From Clostridium gelidum (GTDB lineage: Bacteria; Bacillota; Clostridia; Clostridiales; Clostridiaceae), in assembly GCF_019977655.1 (NCBI RefSeq), contig NZ_AP024849.1, positions 939,001 to 1,003,000 on the forward strand: DNA of 64,000 nucleotides, read 5' to 3'. Each line of letters opens with the position of its first letter. Within the stretch, counting starts at the first letter, position 1. A model generated the notes under the pieces. It was not told the DNA's origin, did not search any database, and saw only the letters and a list, made by a program, of their open reading frames with translations. Below are positions 9,139 to 17,436 of the stretch, one piece after another. The position numbers and the translations under genes are program-made.

Positions 9139-10563
9139 ATGAAGAAAAATAAAATTAAAAATGAAATTATGCTTATAACTTATGCAGATAGCTTAGGTGA
9201 AAATTTAACAGATTTAAAAGAAGTTCTAGATGAGCATTATGGAGGGGCTATAGGTGGTGTTCATATTCTTCCATTCTTCCCGTCATCAGGAGATAGAGGA
9301 TTTGCACCAATGCGATATGACATAGTAGATGAAGCTTTTGGAACTATGGAAGATGTAAAAGAAATAAGCAAGACAAATTACTTGATGTATGATTTTATGG
9401 TAAATCATATTTCGAGGCAATCTGAATTTTTTAAAGATTTTCAAGAAAAGAAAGATGAATCAAAATATAATGATTTCTTTATAAGATATAAGAATTTTTG
9501 GAAAAATGGTGAACCAACTGAAGAAGAAGTAGATGCGATTTATAAGAGAAAGCCAAAAGCACCATGCTATGAAGTTGAGTTTAAAGATGGAACTAAAGAA
9601 GAAGTATGGTGTACATTTGGAGAAGAGCAAATTGATTTAAACATGGATTCAAAAGTAGCAAGAGAATTTATCAAAAATACATTAATATCTATGTGTGAAA
9701 ATGGAGCATCAATTATCCGTTTAGATGCATTTGCATATGCTATAAAACAACCAGGAACTAGTTGTTTCTTTATTGAACCAGAGATGTGGGATTTACTTTA
9801 TGAAATACAGGAAATAGTAAATAAATATGGTGTTGAGATTTTACCAGAAATTCACGAACATTATACAATACAACATAAAATTGCTGAAAAAGGATTTTGG
9901 ATTTATGATTTTGCCCTGCCAGTTTTAGTTTTACATGCATTATATTCAGGTAAAGGTGAAAATCTAAAGAAATGGCTTGATATGAGTCCAATGAAGCAAT
10001 TTACTACATTAGATACACACGATGGCATTGGTATTGTTGATGTAAAAGACTTAATGACTGATGAAGAAATTGATGAAACAAAAGAAGCTATGTTTACAAA
10101 AGGTGCAAATGTTAATAAGATATATAATACAGCAGCGTATAATAATTTAGATATATATCAAGTGAATTGTACCTATTATTCAGCTCTAGGAAATAACGAC
10201 AAGGCTTATTTATTAGCTCGTGCAATTCAATTTTTTGCTCCTGGAATACCACAAGTTTATTATGTAGGAATGCTTGCAGGTGAAAATGATATTAAATTAA
10301 TAGAAGAAACTAAAAATGGTAGAGATATCAATCGTCACTATTATTCAAAAGAAGAAATTAAGAAAAACTTTGAAGATAGAAAGATTGTAAAGGATATTAG
10401 AGATTTAATGAAATTACGTAATTCTAATGCAGCATTTGGATTAGATGGGGAATGTATTACTGAAGTTAATGGTAATGAACTTATAATAACTAGAAAGTGT
10501 GGAGAACATACAGCAATATTAAAAGCTAATTTAAAAACTCGTAATTTTACTATTGAAGTATAG
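9139..10563 (+). CDS. gtfA: Sucrose phosphorylase (GH13)
   Basis: 474 aa from the ATG at 9139, which has an AAGGAG site; the in-frame ATG at 9091 lacks one. It converts sucrose and phosphate to alpha-glucose-1-phosphate and fructose in the cytoplasm. Diagnostic motifs are RLDAFAYAIKQPGTSCFFIE with nucleophile Asp196, LPEIHEHY with acid/base Glu237, LDTHDGIGIVDV with Asp295, and QVNCTYYSALGNND. These match sucrose phosphorylases rather than other GH13 enzymes. With the GH32 enzyme it gives two parallel routes for sucrose; fructose from both goes to the kinase at 10743. The structured element at 8888-9084 lies just upstream. Confidence 0.93.
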   Translation: MKKNKIKNEIMLITYADSLGENLTDLKEVLDEHYGGAIGGVHILPFFPSSGDRGFAPMRYDIVDEAFGTMEDVKEISKTNYLMYDFMVNHISRQSEFFKDFQEKKDESKYNDFFIRYKNFWKNGEPTEEEVDAIYKRKPKAPCYEVEFKDGTKEEVWCTFGEEQIDLNMDSKVAREFIKNTLISMCENGASIIRLDAFAYAIKQPGTSCFFIEPEMWDLLYEIQEIVNKYGVEILPEIHEHYTIQHKIAEKGFWIYDFALPVLVLHALYSGKGENLKKWLDMSPMKQFTTLDTHDGIGIVDVKDLMTDEEIDETKEAMFTKGANVNKIYNTAAYNNLDIYQVNCTYYSALGNNDKAYLLARAIQFFAPGIPQVYYVGMLAGENDIKLIEETKNGRDINRHYYSKEEIKKNFEDRKIVKDIRDLMKLRNSNAAFGLDGECITEVNGNELIITRKCGEHTAILKANLKTRNFTIEV

Positions 10564-10626
10564 CATTAAACAGGAAAATAAGTTATAATAATTTAATAAA
10601 TATAGATGTAAATTTTTTTTAAGATA

Positions 10627-10670
10627 TATGTCAAACCATTGACATAGAGTAAAATTATAAGGTCAATGGT
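10627..10670. promoter_or_regulatory. LacI-type operator (site 3) plus overlapping inverted repeat upstream of fructokinase
   Basis: TGTCAAACCATTGACA (10629-10644) is the third copy of the TGTYAA-N4-TTGACA operator and extends to 20 bp (10627-10646). Its right half also starts a second inverted repeat: ACCATTGAC (10635-10643) with GTCAATGGT (10662-10670). The region thus holds three half-sites. A TATAAG hexamer at 10656-10661 sits between the arms and may be the -10 box. Confidence 0.65.
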
Positions 10671-10742
10671 TTTAGAAAAAGAGATTAAATCAAAGGATGT
10701 ATTTAAATTTTGGAAATATTTTGTATTTAAGGAGGATGAAAG

Positions 10743-11681
10743 ATGAATAAAAATATTTTTTGTATCGGAGAACTCTTAATTGACATGGTTTGTGTTGATA
10801 ATAAAGGGCTAAAAAATGGAGAGAAGTTTGAAAAGAAAGCAGGGGGAGCACCCGCAAATGTAGCAGCTAGTATTTGTAAAGTAGAGGGTAATGCTTATTT
10901 TCTAGGTCAAGTAGGAAATGATTTCTTCGGAAGTTACTTAATTGATTTGCTAAATGATTTAAATATAAATACTGAAATGGCAGTGAAAAAAGGTAGCACA
11001 ACAATTGCTTTAGTTGGAATCGATGAAAATGGAGAACGTAACTTTGACTTTTTAAGAGGGAGTGATGGGGACTATTCATTTGAGAATATTGATTTATCAA
11101 AGATAACTAAATCAGATATTATTCACTTTGGTTCAGCTACAGGATTTTTAGAAGGAGAATTAAAGAAAACATATTTTAAATTATTAGAATATGCAAAAGC
11201 TAATAATATATATGTATCCTTTGACCCAAATTATCGTGATGCATTAATTACATTAGATAAGTTAGAGTTATTTGTAGAAGATAGTATCGCTTTCATAAAA
11301 CAAAGTGATTTCACTAAGCTAAGTGATGAAGAATTATATTTACTAACTGGAGAAAAAGATATTACAACAGGAGTTAATAAATTACATGATTTAGGTGTAA
11401 AGGTTGTAACTATTACTTTAGGAGCTAAGGGAACTTATTTAAGTATTAATAAAGAAAATATAATAATTCCATCCATTAAGATTAAACAAGTTGATTCAAC
11501 AGGCGCCGGAGATGCCTTTGTTGGAGCGGTATTAAAGCAGTTAGCGGATATTAGAGATAAAGAAAACATAACATTTAAAGAATGGGAGAATATAGTTGCA
11601 TTTGCTAATAAAGTAGGAGCAATTACATGTACAAATTATGGAGCAATAGCTTCAATGCCAGTATTAAGTGATATAAGGTAA
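10743..11681 (+). CDS. scrK: Fructokinase (PfkB/ribokinase family)
   Basis: 312 aa with an AAGGAGG site. PfkB signature 1 appears as GGAPANVAASI and signature 2 as DSTGAGDAFVGAVL, whose GAGD holds the catalytic Asp. It phosphorylates fructose released by the GH32 fructosidase and sucrose phosphorylase to fructose-6-phosphate. Its own promoter region carries the shared LacI-type operator, so it belongs to the sucrose regulon though it is not tightly fused to the upstream genes. Other PfkB sugar kinases cannot be excluded by sequence alone; context favours fructokinase. Confidence 0.88.
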   Translation: MNKNIFCIGELLIDMVCVDNKGLKNGEKFEKKAGGAPANVAASICKVEGNAYFLGQVGNDFFGSYLIDLLNDLNINTEMAVKKGSTTIALVGIDENGERNFDFLRGSDGDYSFENIDLSKITKSDIIHFGSATGFLEGELKKTYFKLLEYAKANNIYVSFDPNYRDALITLDKLELFVEDSIAFIKQSDFTKLSDEELYLLTGEKDITTGVNKLHDLGVKVVTITLGAKGTYLSINKENIIIPSIKIKQVDSTGAGDAFVGAVLKQLADIRDKENITFKEWENIVAFANKVGAITCTNYGAIASMPVLSDIR

Positions 11682-11779
11682 AATCATATTGAAATTTCAT
11701 AAATTAGACTAAAAAAACAACAATTACCCAAAGAAAAAATAAATTCTATTTTGTTTGCATATATTACTGAATTAAATGA

Positions 11780-11838
11780 GGGATATTCAAAAAATAACAG
11801 ACAAGTATCGTTGGTCTGTTATTTTCTTGAATATGCCC
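11780..11838. terminator. Bidirectional terminator between scrK and merR
   Basis: A long hairpin, GGGATATTCAAAAAATAACAGAC (in 11780-11802) with its near-complement at 11814-11838, has A/T tracts on both sides and separates the converging genes. The arm sequence resembles the ends of the 161-bp repeat family in this window. Confidence 0.75.
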
Positions 11839-12206
11839 TATATACTTTTTTTACAAGCACAATCGTAATAATTAATTTTACAATTTATCTTATCAAGATT
11901 CTTTTGCAATTCAGCCATTTGATTTATAACTTCTTCACGATGTGTTATAAATATTTCTCTACGGACATCAAGAGTATCATCACCTTTAAGACATAACCCA
12001 ATGACTTCTTTAATTTGCTTTATAGGCATACCTGTATTCTTCAAACAGCAAATAAGTTCAAGCCATTCTAAATCTTTATCTTTAAAATCTCTGTTCCCAG
12101 AATCACTTCGGTCTATAAAAGGTAATAAGCCTTCTTTTTCATAATATCTAAGAGTATGTGCAGTTAAATGAGTTTTTTCAGCTACTTCAGCAATACTGTA
12201 TCCCAT
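11838..12206 (-). CDS. MerR-family regulator, AdhR/NmlR-like
   Basis: 122 aa with an AGGAGG site. The N-terminal winged HTH contains the MerR hallmark TAHTLRYYEKEGLLPF and DLEWLELICCLKNTGMPIKQ, followed by a coiled-coil dimerisation helix. This is the pattern of AdhR-type MerR regulators, which in Bacillus respond to reactive aldehydes. Several Cys residues, including a C-terminal CAC, could serve as thiol sensors. It is divergent from the MATE gene. Dyads at 12246, 12310 and 14176 suggest it regulates itself, the exporter and the aldo/keto reductase. Confidence 0.87.
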   Translation of the reverse strand: MGYSIAEVAEKTHLTAHTLRYYEKEGLLPFIDRSDSGNRDFKDKDLEWLELICCLKNTGMPIKQIKEVIGLCLKGDDTLDVRREIFITHREEVINQMAELQKNLDKINCKINYYDCACKKSI

Positions 12207-12245
12207 AATAGTCCTCCTATAAAAAATCTTAATGTAGTTTATATA

Positions 12246-12261
12246 TTAGAGTATACTCTAA
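12246..12261. promoter_or_regulatory. MerR-type dyad upstream of the merR gene
   Basis: TTAGAGTATACTCTAA is a perfect 16-bp palindrome 40 bp upstream of the merR start, consistent with autoregulation. It shares the TTAGAGT-N2-ACTCTAA core with 14176-14193. Confidence 0.65.
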
Positions 12262-12305
12262 GGCGTTAGATTTGTAAATTTAAACAAGAAATTCTTAAAA
12301 AACTA

Positions 12306-12336
12306 TTGACTTATAACCTACTCTAAGATATAGAAT
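12306..12336 (+). promoter_or_regulatory. MerR-type promoter of the MATE gene
   Basis: TTGACT (12306-12311), a 19-bp spacer and TAGAAT (12331-12336). The over-long 19-bp spacer is characteristic of MerR-activated promoters. The spacer carries CTTATAACCTACTCTAAG, a version of the dyad with a weakened left arm. Confidence 0.75.
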
Positions 12337-12449
12337 AATAATGTAGTAATTTTTAAAATATAGCACAAATTGTTAACGTGAACAGAAGAAGCAGTTAATA
12401 TAATTAAAAGCTAATAATATATTAATTAATACAGGAAGAAGGAAATATA

Positions 12450-13787
12450 ATGTTAATAAGAAAAAGTATTTTAAAGTTAGCAATACCGATAATGGTAGAG
12501 CAAACTTTTGTTATGCTACTTGGAGTATGTAACACAATGATGGCAGGTCATATTGGAGAAGCATCAGTTTCAGCTATTGGAATGGTTGATTCAATAAATA
12601 TGTTGTTTATATCGTTCTTTGCAGCCTTATCAGTTGGAGCAACTGTAGTAGTTGCTCAACAAATTGGACAAGATGAATACAAAAAAGCTAATGAAACAGC
12701 TAAACAAGCTATGGTATCAGGATTTATAGTTTCATGCATAATAACATTGCTATTATGGATTTTTCGTGTGCCTCTAATTAATTGTTTATATGGCTCAGCA
12801 GAAGAATTAGTTAAATCAAATGCAAAGATATATATAGAATTTACTTTATTTACATATCCATTTATTGCTATAGAACAAATTGCAAATGGTATACTTAGAG
12901 GAGCAGGGGATACCAAGACTCCAATGTATATTACCATGTTTATGAACATAATAAATATTATTTTAGGATACATATTAATATATGGGGTTAATACTTTTTA
13001 TATACCATCATTTGGAATAATGGGAGCTGCCATAGGAATAGCCATAGCTAGAATAATTGGAGCTATTATTGTAATTATAGTTTTATTTAGAGGTAGTAAA
13101 ATTATAAAAATTAAAAAATTATTTCCATTTAAATTTGATATGGAAGTACAAAAGAGCATATTTAATATAGGAATACCAGCAGGCATGGAGCAAGTAATTT
13201 TCAATACAGGGAAATTAATAGTACAAGTATTCATAGTAACTATGGGAACTGCTTCAATTGCAGCTAATGCTATTGGAATGTCAATATCACAAATAATTAA
13301 TGTTCCAGGAAATGCACTTTGTTTAGCAGCAACTACTTTAGTAGGTCAGTATGTTGGTAGGAATGATGTTAAAGAAGCAAAAAGTACATTAATTTATTTA
13401 GTTAAATTTACAACTATTTGCCTAGTATCTGTAGGAATTCTATTTGTACCAATTGCAGAATGGTTAGCTAGTCTTTACACAAATGTTCCAGAGGTAATAA
13501 GACTCACTGGGATATTAATTAAAAGTAATAGTATGGCATTACTTGTATGGGCAATTTCATTTGTACTTTCATCAGGACTAAAAGGTGCTGGTGACACTAG
13601 ATATACTATGATGACTGCATTTATTGGAATGTGGATATTTAGAATAGGCTTAGGATATATATTAGGAATTGTACTTAATATGGGTATTCTTGGCATCTGG
13701 ATTGCAATGTATATAGATTGGATTGTTAGAGGGTCAATGTATTCATTTAGACTTAAGGGTAATAAATGGCTTATGCATAGACTATAA
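12450..13787 (+). CDS. MATE-family multidrug/Na+ (or H+) antiporter
   Basis: 445 aa. Twelve hydrophobic segments form two MatE repeats; each repeat contains a G-A-G-D-T motif (RGAGDTKTPMYITMF and KGAGDTRYTMMTAF). It likely exports cationic drugs or metabolites. Control by the MerR-type promoter at 12306-12336 implies induction by the electrophile or drug sensed by the divergent regulator. No terminator is obvious right after it. Confidence 0.92.
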   Translation: MLIRKSILKLAIPIMVEQTFVMLLGVCNTMMAGHIGEASVSAIGMVDSINMLFISFFAALSVGATVVVAQQIGQDEYKKANETAKQAMVSGFIVSCIITLLLWIFRVPLINCLYGSAEELVKSNAKIYIEFTLFTYPFIAIEQIANGILRGAGDTKTPMYITMFMNIINIILGYILIYGVNTFYIPSFGIMGAAIGIAIARIIGAIIVIIVLFRGSKIIKIKKLFPFKFDMEVQKSIFNIGIPAGMEQVIFNTGKLIVQVFIVTMGTASIAANAIGMSISQIINVPGNALCLAATTLVGQYVGRNDVKEAKSTLIYLVKFTTICLVSVGILFVPIAEWLASLYTNVPEVIRLTGILIKSNSMALLVWAISFVLSSGLKGAGDTRYTMMTAFIGMWIFRIGLGYILGIVLNMGILGIWIAMYIDWIVRGSMYSFRLKGNKWLMHRL

Positions 13788-14171
13788 AGTTCGAAATGGT
13801 ACTGTTGCAAAAGTATTTTTTATCATCATCATATATTGAAATTTATTTTCATAGTGAGTGTTTTAAATAAATGTTGTTAATATACTTAGAAATTATATGA
13901 TAGTACAAGCATTAAAGAAGAACTGAAATATATTGCGAAAAGCAATATAAATATGAGTTTAATAATTAATAAGGCACATGGACTTGTTATTTTTTTGATT
14001 GTGCCTAACAACATTTTATTAAAACACTATGTATAGAATTAAATATTATATATGATAATACGTAGCAGCGTGGACTTATATTTTGTAACAATATCATTTA
14101 ACAATACACATAAATTTAATATATAGTTGTGAGTTAAATAAACAAATGATAAGTCACTCGATAAAAAAGTG
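13788..14171. other. Non-coding gap after the MATE gene
   Basis: No gene is seen. A small ATATTGC/GCAATAT hairpin lies near 13930-13950, and a 35-bp fragment of the window's repeat family lies at 13972-14006. The rest is plain AT-rich sequence. Confidence 0.6.
13972..14006. repeat. Truncated copy of the 161-bp repeat
   Basis: AGGCACATGGACTTGTTATT then TTTTTGATTGTGCCT. It keeps both outermost ends (AGGCAC...GTGCCT) and the GGACTTGTTATT arm but lacks the internal 125 bp found in the copies at 35324, 45758 and 53012. Confidence 0.7.
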
Positions 14172-14202
14172 TTGACTTAGAGTCTACTCTAAGATGTAGA
14201 AT
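14172..14202 (+). promoter_or_regulatory. MerR-type promoter of the aldo/keto reductase gene
   Basis: TTGACT (14172-14177), a 19-bp spacer and TAGAAT (14197-14202). The spacer contains CTTAGAGTCTACTCTAAG (14176-14193), a perfect dyad. It is the same architecture as 12306-12336, and this is the strongest copy. Confidence 0.8.
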
Positions 14203-14252
14203 AAGTATATAGAAATTTATTTGATAATTTTATTATTTAAGGAGGAATTATT

Positions 14253-15410
14253 GTGTTATATAGAATATTGGGAAAGACAAATGAAAAGGTTTCGGCTTTA
14301 GGTTTTGGATGTATGAGGTTACCTATTATTGATGGAGATACTACTAAAATTGATGAAGAAAAAGCTACAAAGATGATTCGTTATGCTATTGATGAAGGAG
14401 TCAATTATGTAGATACTGCATATCCTTATCATGGAACTGGAATGGGCAATGGAGGAGAAAGTGAACCTTTTGTAGGTAGAGCTTTAAAAGATGGTTATAG
14501 AGAAAAGGTTAAGCTAGCTACAAAGCTTCCTAGTTGGTTAATTAAAACTAGAGAAGATATGGATAAATATTTAAATGAACAATTAGAACGTCTTCAAACA
14601 GATCATATAGATTTTTATTTAGTCCATGCTTTAGGTGCAGGTACTTGGGCAAATCTAAAGAAATTAGGAATAGATGAATTTTTAGATTCTGCCATAAAAG
14701 ATGGAAGAATAAAATATGCAGGATTTTCTTTCCATGACAAGTTAGAAGTATTTAAAGAGATAGTAGATTATTATGATTGGTCTTTCTGCCAAATTCAATA
14801 TAATTATTTAGATGAAGAATTCCAAGCTGGAACTGAAGGGTTACATTATGCAGCTAATAAAGGATTAGGTATTGTTATTATGGAACCACTTAGAGGTGGT
14901 AAAATAGTTAAGAATCTTCCAGAAGAAGTTATGAATACTTTTGATAAAGCAGATATTAAAGGATCACCAGCTGAATGGGCATTAAGATGGGTATGGAATC
15001 ACCCAGAGGTGTCTGTAGTGTTAAGTGGTATGAACATAATGGACAATGTTACAGAAAACATAAAGACTGCAAGCGTTGCTGCACCTAATTCTTTAACGGA
15101 AAAAGAATTAGAAATAATGGATAATGTTAAAAAAGTATTTAAAGAAAGAATAAAGGTTAATTGTACGGCTTGTGAATATTGCATGCCTTGTCCAGTAGGA
15201 GTAAATATTCCTAAGAACTTTGCTTGTTATAATGAATATAGCTTATTTGTTACACCAGAAACAGAAAAAGAACTTAAGGTAAGATACAATTCTGTAGAAG
15301 CTAAGGAAAGAGCAGATAAATGTGTAGAGTGTGGCAAATGTGAAAGTCATTGCCCACAAGCAATTAAAATTCGTGAAGAATTAAAAAATGTTACTGCTTT
15401 GTTTGCTTAG
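14253..15410 (+). CDS. Aldo/keto reductase with C-terminal 4Fe-4S domain
   Basis: 385 aa, GTG start 8 nt after GGAGGA. Residues 1-300 form the AKR barrel (LGFGCMRLP, GVNYVDTAYPYHG with catalytic Tyr, KLATKLPSW). The C-terminal 85 residues add a ferredoxin-like domain with CTACEYCMPCPVG and CVECGKCESHCP clusters, as in clostridial YakC/YghZ-like proteins. It should reduce aldehydes or ketones with NAD(P)H, with electrons perhaps passing through the Fe-S domain. The promoter dyad puts it under the AdhR-like MerR protein, which fits a role in aldehyde detoxification. Confidence 0.9.
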   Translation: MLYRILGKTNEKVSALGFGCMRLPIIDGDTTKIDEEKATKMIRYAIDEGVNYVDTAYPYHGTGMGNGGESEPFVGRALKDGYREKVKLATKLPSWLIKTREDMDKYLNEQLERLQTDHIDFYLVHALGAGTWANLKKLGIDEFLDSAIKDGRIKYAGFSFHDKLEVFKEIVDYYDWSFCQIQYNYLDEEFQAGTEGLHYAANKGLGIVIMEPLRGGKIVKNLPEEVMNTFDKADIKGSPAEWALRWVWNHPEVSVVLSGMNIMDNVTENIKTASVAAPNSLTEKELEIMDNVKKVFKERIKVNCTACEYCMPCPVGVNIPKNFACYNEYSLFVTPETEKELKVRYNSVEAKERADKCVECGKCESHCPQAIKIREELKNVTALFA

Positions 15411-15423
15411 GGAGATGAAAGAA

Positions 15424-15443
15424 AATAACAAGTCAATGTGCCT
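15424..15443. repeat. End fragment of the 161-bp repeat family
   Basis: AATAACAAGTCAATGTGCCT resembles the arm and terminal hexamer of the full copies. It follows the AKR stop codon and is joined by a TTTCTTTT/AAAAGAAA hairpin that may terminate transcription. Confidence 0.45.
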
Positions 15444-15523
15444 AAATATTAATTTTCTTTTAAAAGAAAAAGATTTTTTCAGTATATATTCTTAATAATT
15501 TTAAAATATATATTCTAAACCAT

Positions 15524-15563
15524 ATATTCTTCAGAATATTACCATAAATATTCTGAAGAATAT
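15524..15563. promoter_or_regulatory. Nested palindromes upstream of the nickel transporter operon
   Basis: ATATTCTTCAGAATAT (15524-15539) and ATATTCTGAAGAATAT (15548-15563) are exact reverse complements. Each is also a palindrome by itself (ATATTCT-N2-AGAATAT). A further TATATTCT half lies at about 15509. This looks like a double operator for a metal-responsive repressor of the nickel operon, or a hairpin in its leader. Confidence 0.6.
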
Positions 15564-15594
15564 TCACAATAATTTATAAAAAGGAGTTTGTTAT

Positions 15595-16578
15595 ATGCAT
15601 ATACCAGATACTTATTTAAGTCCTTCAACTTGTGCTACTTTTGGAGTGGTTATGTTACCTATATGGAGAAGGGCAAGTGTAAAGGTAAAAGCTGAAATAA
15701 CAAGACAAAAAATGCCTCTGCTTGGAGTAGCTGCAGCATTTTCATTTCTAATTATGATGTTTAATATACCTATTCCAGGAGGAACTTCAGGGCATGCTAT
15801 TGGAGCAGGACTTATAGCTATTCTGCTTGGACCTTACGCAGCAGTTTTTGCAGTTACTATAGCTCTTGCAATTCAAGCATTGTTTTTTGGTGATGGAGGA
15901 GTTTTAGCAATAGGTGTAAATTGTTTTAATATGGCTTTTATAATGCCGTATGTAGCATATTACTTATTTATATTTATGAAAAAAATTTTTCCGGGTAAAA
16001 AAGGGGAATATTTTGGAGCTTTCTTAGGGGGGTATATTTCTATTAATGTTGCAGCTTTAGTTGCAGCTATTGAGTTTGGAATTCAACCCTTACTTTTTAA
16101 GGATGCTTCGGGATTACCGTTATATAGTCCATATGGATTAGCTTACTCTATTCCGGCTATGACTGTACCTCATTTATTAATAGTTGGTTTCCTAGAGGGA
16201 ATAATAACTTTAGGGGCATACAGTTATATCAAAAAATCATCTTCTGAGATAATATACAAAGGAAAGCTTAACAAGATAAAATATTTATATATTATAATAG
16301 TAATCCTTGTCTTAGCTACTCCTGTAGGGCTTTTAGCTAAAGGGACTGCTTGGGGAGAATGGGGAACAGAAGAACTTAAGGATTTGATAGGATTTGTACC
16401 TAAGGGCATGGAAGAAGGTTTTAAATTTAATTCACTAATGCCAGATTATAATTTTGGTAACCTAAAAGAATACTTTGGATATATTGTATCAGCACTTTTA
16501 GGAGTAATAATTATATTAATTATTTTCAAACTTCTAGCAAAGATAAATTTAAGCAAAAATCAAAAGGAGAATAAATGA
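15595..16578 (+). CDS. Nickel/cobalt ECF transporter, fused CbiM-CbiN (NikMN/LarMN)
   Basis: 327 aa. The N-terminus MHIPDTYLSP places the metal-chelating His2 of the CbiM/NikM family at the mature end. Seven membrane segments follow, and the C-terminal 90 residues (from GLLAKGTAWGEWG) form a CbiN/NikN-like module with a last membrane helix. It is the substrate-specific subunit that binds Ni2+ or Co2+. Co-location with larC, larE and larB makes nickel the likely metal. Its stop overlaps the next start by four bases (ATGA). Confidence 0.9.
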   Translation: MHIPDTYLSPSTCATFGVVMLPIWRRASVKVKAEITRQKMPLLGVAAAFSFLIMMFNIPIPGGTSGHAIGAGLIAILLGPYAAVFAVTIALAIQALFFGDGGVLAIGVNCFNMAFIMPYVAYYLFIFMKKIFPGKKGEYFGAFLGGYISINVAALVAAIEFGIQPLLFKDASGLPLYSPYGLAYSIPAMTVPHLLIVGFLEGIITLGAYSYIKKSSSEIIYKGKLNKIKYLYIIIVILVLATPVGLLAKGTAWGEWGTEELKDLIGFVPKGMEEGFKFNSLMPDYNFGNLKEYFGYIVSALLGVIIILIIFKLLAKINLSKNQKENK

Positions 16579-17369
16579 TTCCACAATGGCTTTCAGAAAA
16601 AGATAATTATATACCAAAGGAAGAAAAAAACTTATATATTGAAAAAAGTATTTTTTCCTTAATTAAGATAATTTCAATTATTAAGCAAAGTAAAAGTCGA
16701 GATAAATTTTTATATTTAATTAACCCAACATTGAAAGTTATAAGTACAATATTAAGTATAGTATTAATATCGCTATCAAGAAGTTTTATTTATTTATTGA
16801 TAATGGATATATATGTTTTAATAAATCTTCTACTTATGGACAAGAAATCAAGGAAAAGAATATTTATTAGAAGTTTAATCTTTCCTTTTATAACTTTAAT
16901 TGCGTTAATACCATCTATGGTTTATGGAAATATTTATAATAGTTTATTACTTTTTCAAAAAATCATTACAACTATAGTAATGATGAATTTATTAGCTCAT
17001 AACACTAGATGGAGTGAGATTACTAAATCACTAAAACTATTATTTATACCAGATATATTTATTTGGATTATGGATATAACCATAAAGTATATTGTCTTAC
17101 TTGGAGAATACTCCATTAACTTATTATATGCATTAAAACTTAGATCAGTTGGCATAACTCATAATAAATATAATTCTCTTACAGGAATTATAGGAAGCTT
17201 ATTTATAAAGTCTTATAAAATGAGTGAAGAAATGTCTCAGGCTATGGAGTGCAGAGGTTTTGTAGGTGAATATACTACAAAGGTGAATTTAACTTTTAGG
17301 AAAATTGATTATATTTATATGGTCATAAATATGTTATTAGTTAGTTTGTTTATATATTCAATTTACTAA
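16575..17369 (+). CDS. ECF transporter transmembrane protein CbiQ/NikQ/LarQ
   Basis: 264 aa integral membrane protein of the CbiQ family. The coupling-helix signature AMECRGFVGEY occurs near residue 225. It links the metal-binding subunit upstream to the ATPase downstream. The first 45 residues are a soluble N-terminal extension before the hydrophobic core. It overlaps cbiMN by 4 bp and is followed by the ATPase gene after 67 bp. Confidence 0.88.
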   Translation: MIPQWLSEKDNYIPKEEKNLYIEKSIFSLIKIISIIKQSKSRDKFLYLINPTLKVISTILSIVLISLSRSFIYLLIMDIYVLINLLLMDKKSRKRIFIRSLIFPFITLIALIPSMVYGNIYNSLLLFQKIITTIVMMNLLAHNTRWSEITKSLKLLFIPDIFIWIMDITIKYIVLLGEYSINLLYALKLRSVGITHNKYNSLTGIIGSLFIKSYKMSEEMSQAMECRGFVGEYTTKVNLTFRKIDYIYMVINMLLVSLFIYSIY

Positions 17370-17436
17370 AACATATAAAATCAGTTTGATTTATTGCTTG
17401 ATTCCATATGTTTGAAATAATTAAGGGGAAATATTG

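Noticed and set aside
11751..11996. 81-codon plus-strand frame across the scrK-merR terminator
   Set aside because: It runs through a terminator hairpin and into the 3' end of merR on the other strand; no ribosome site.
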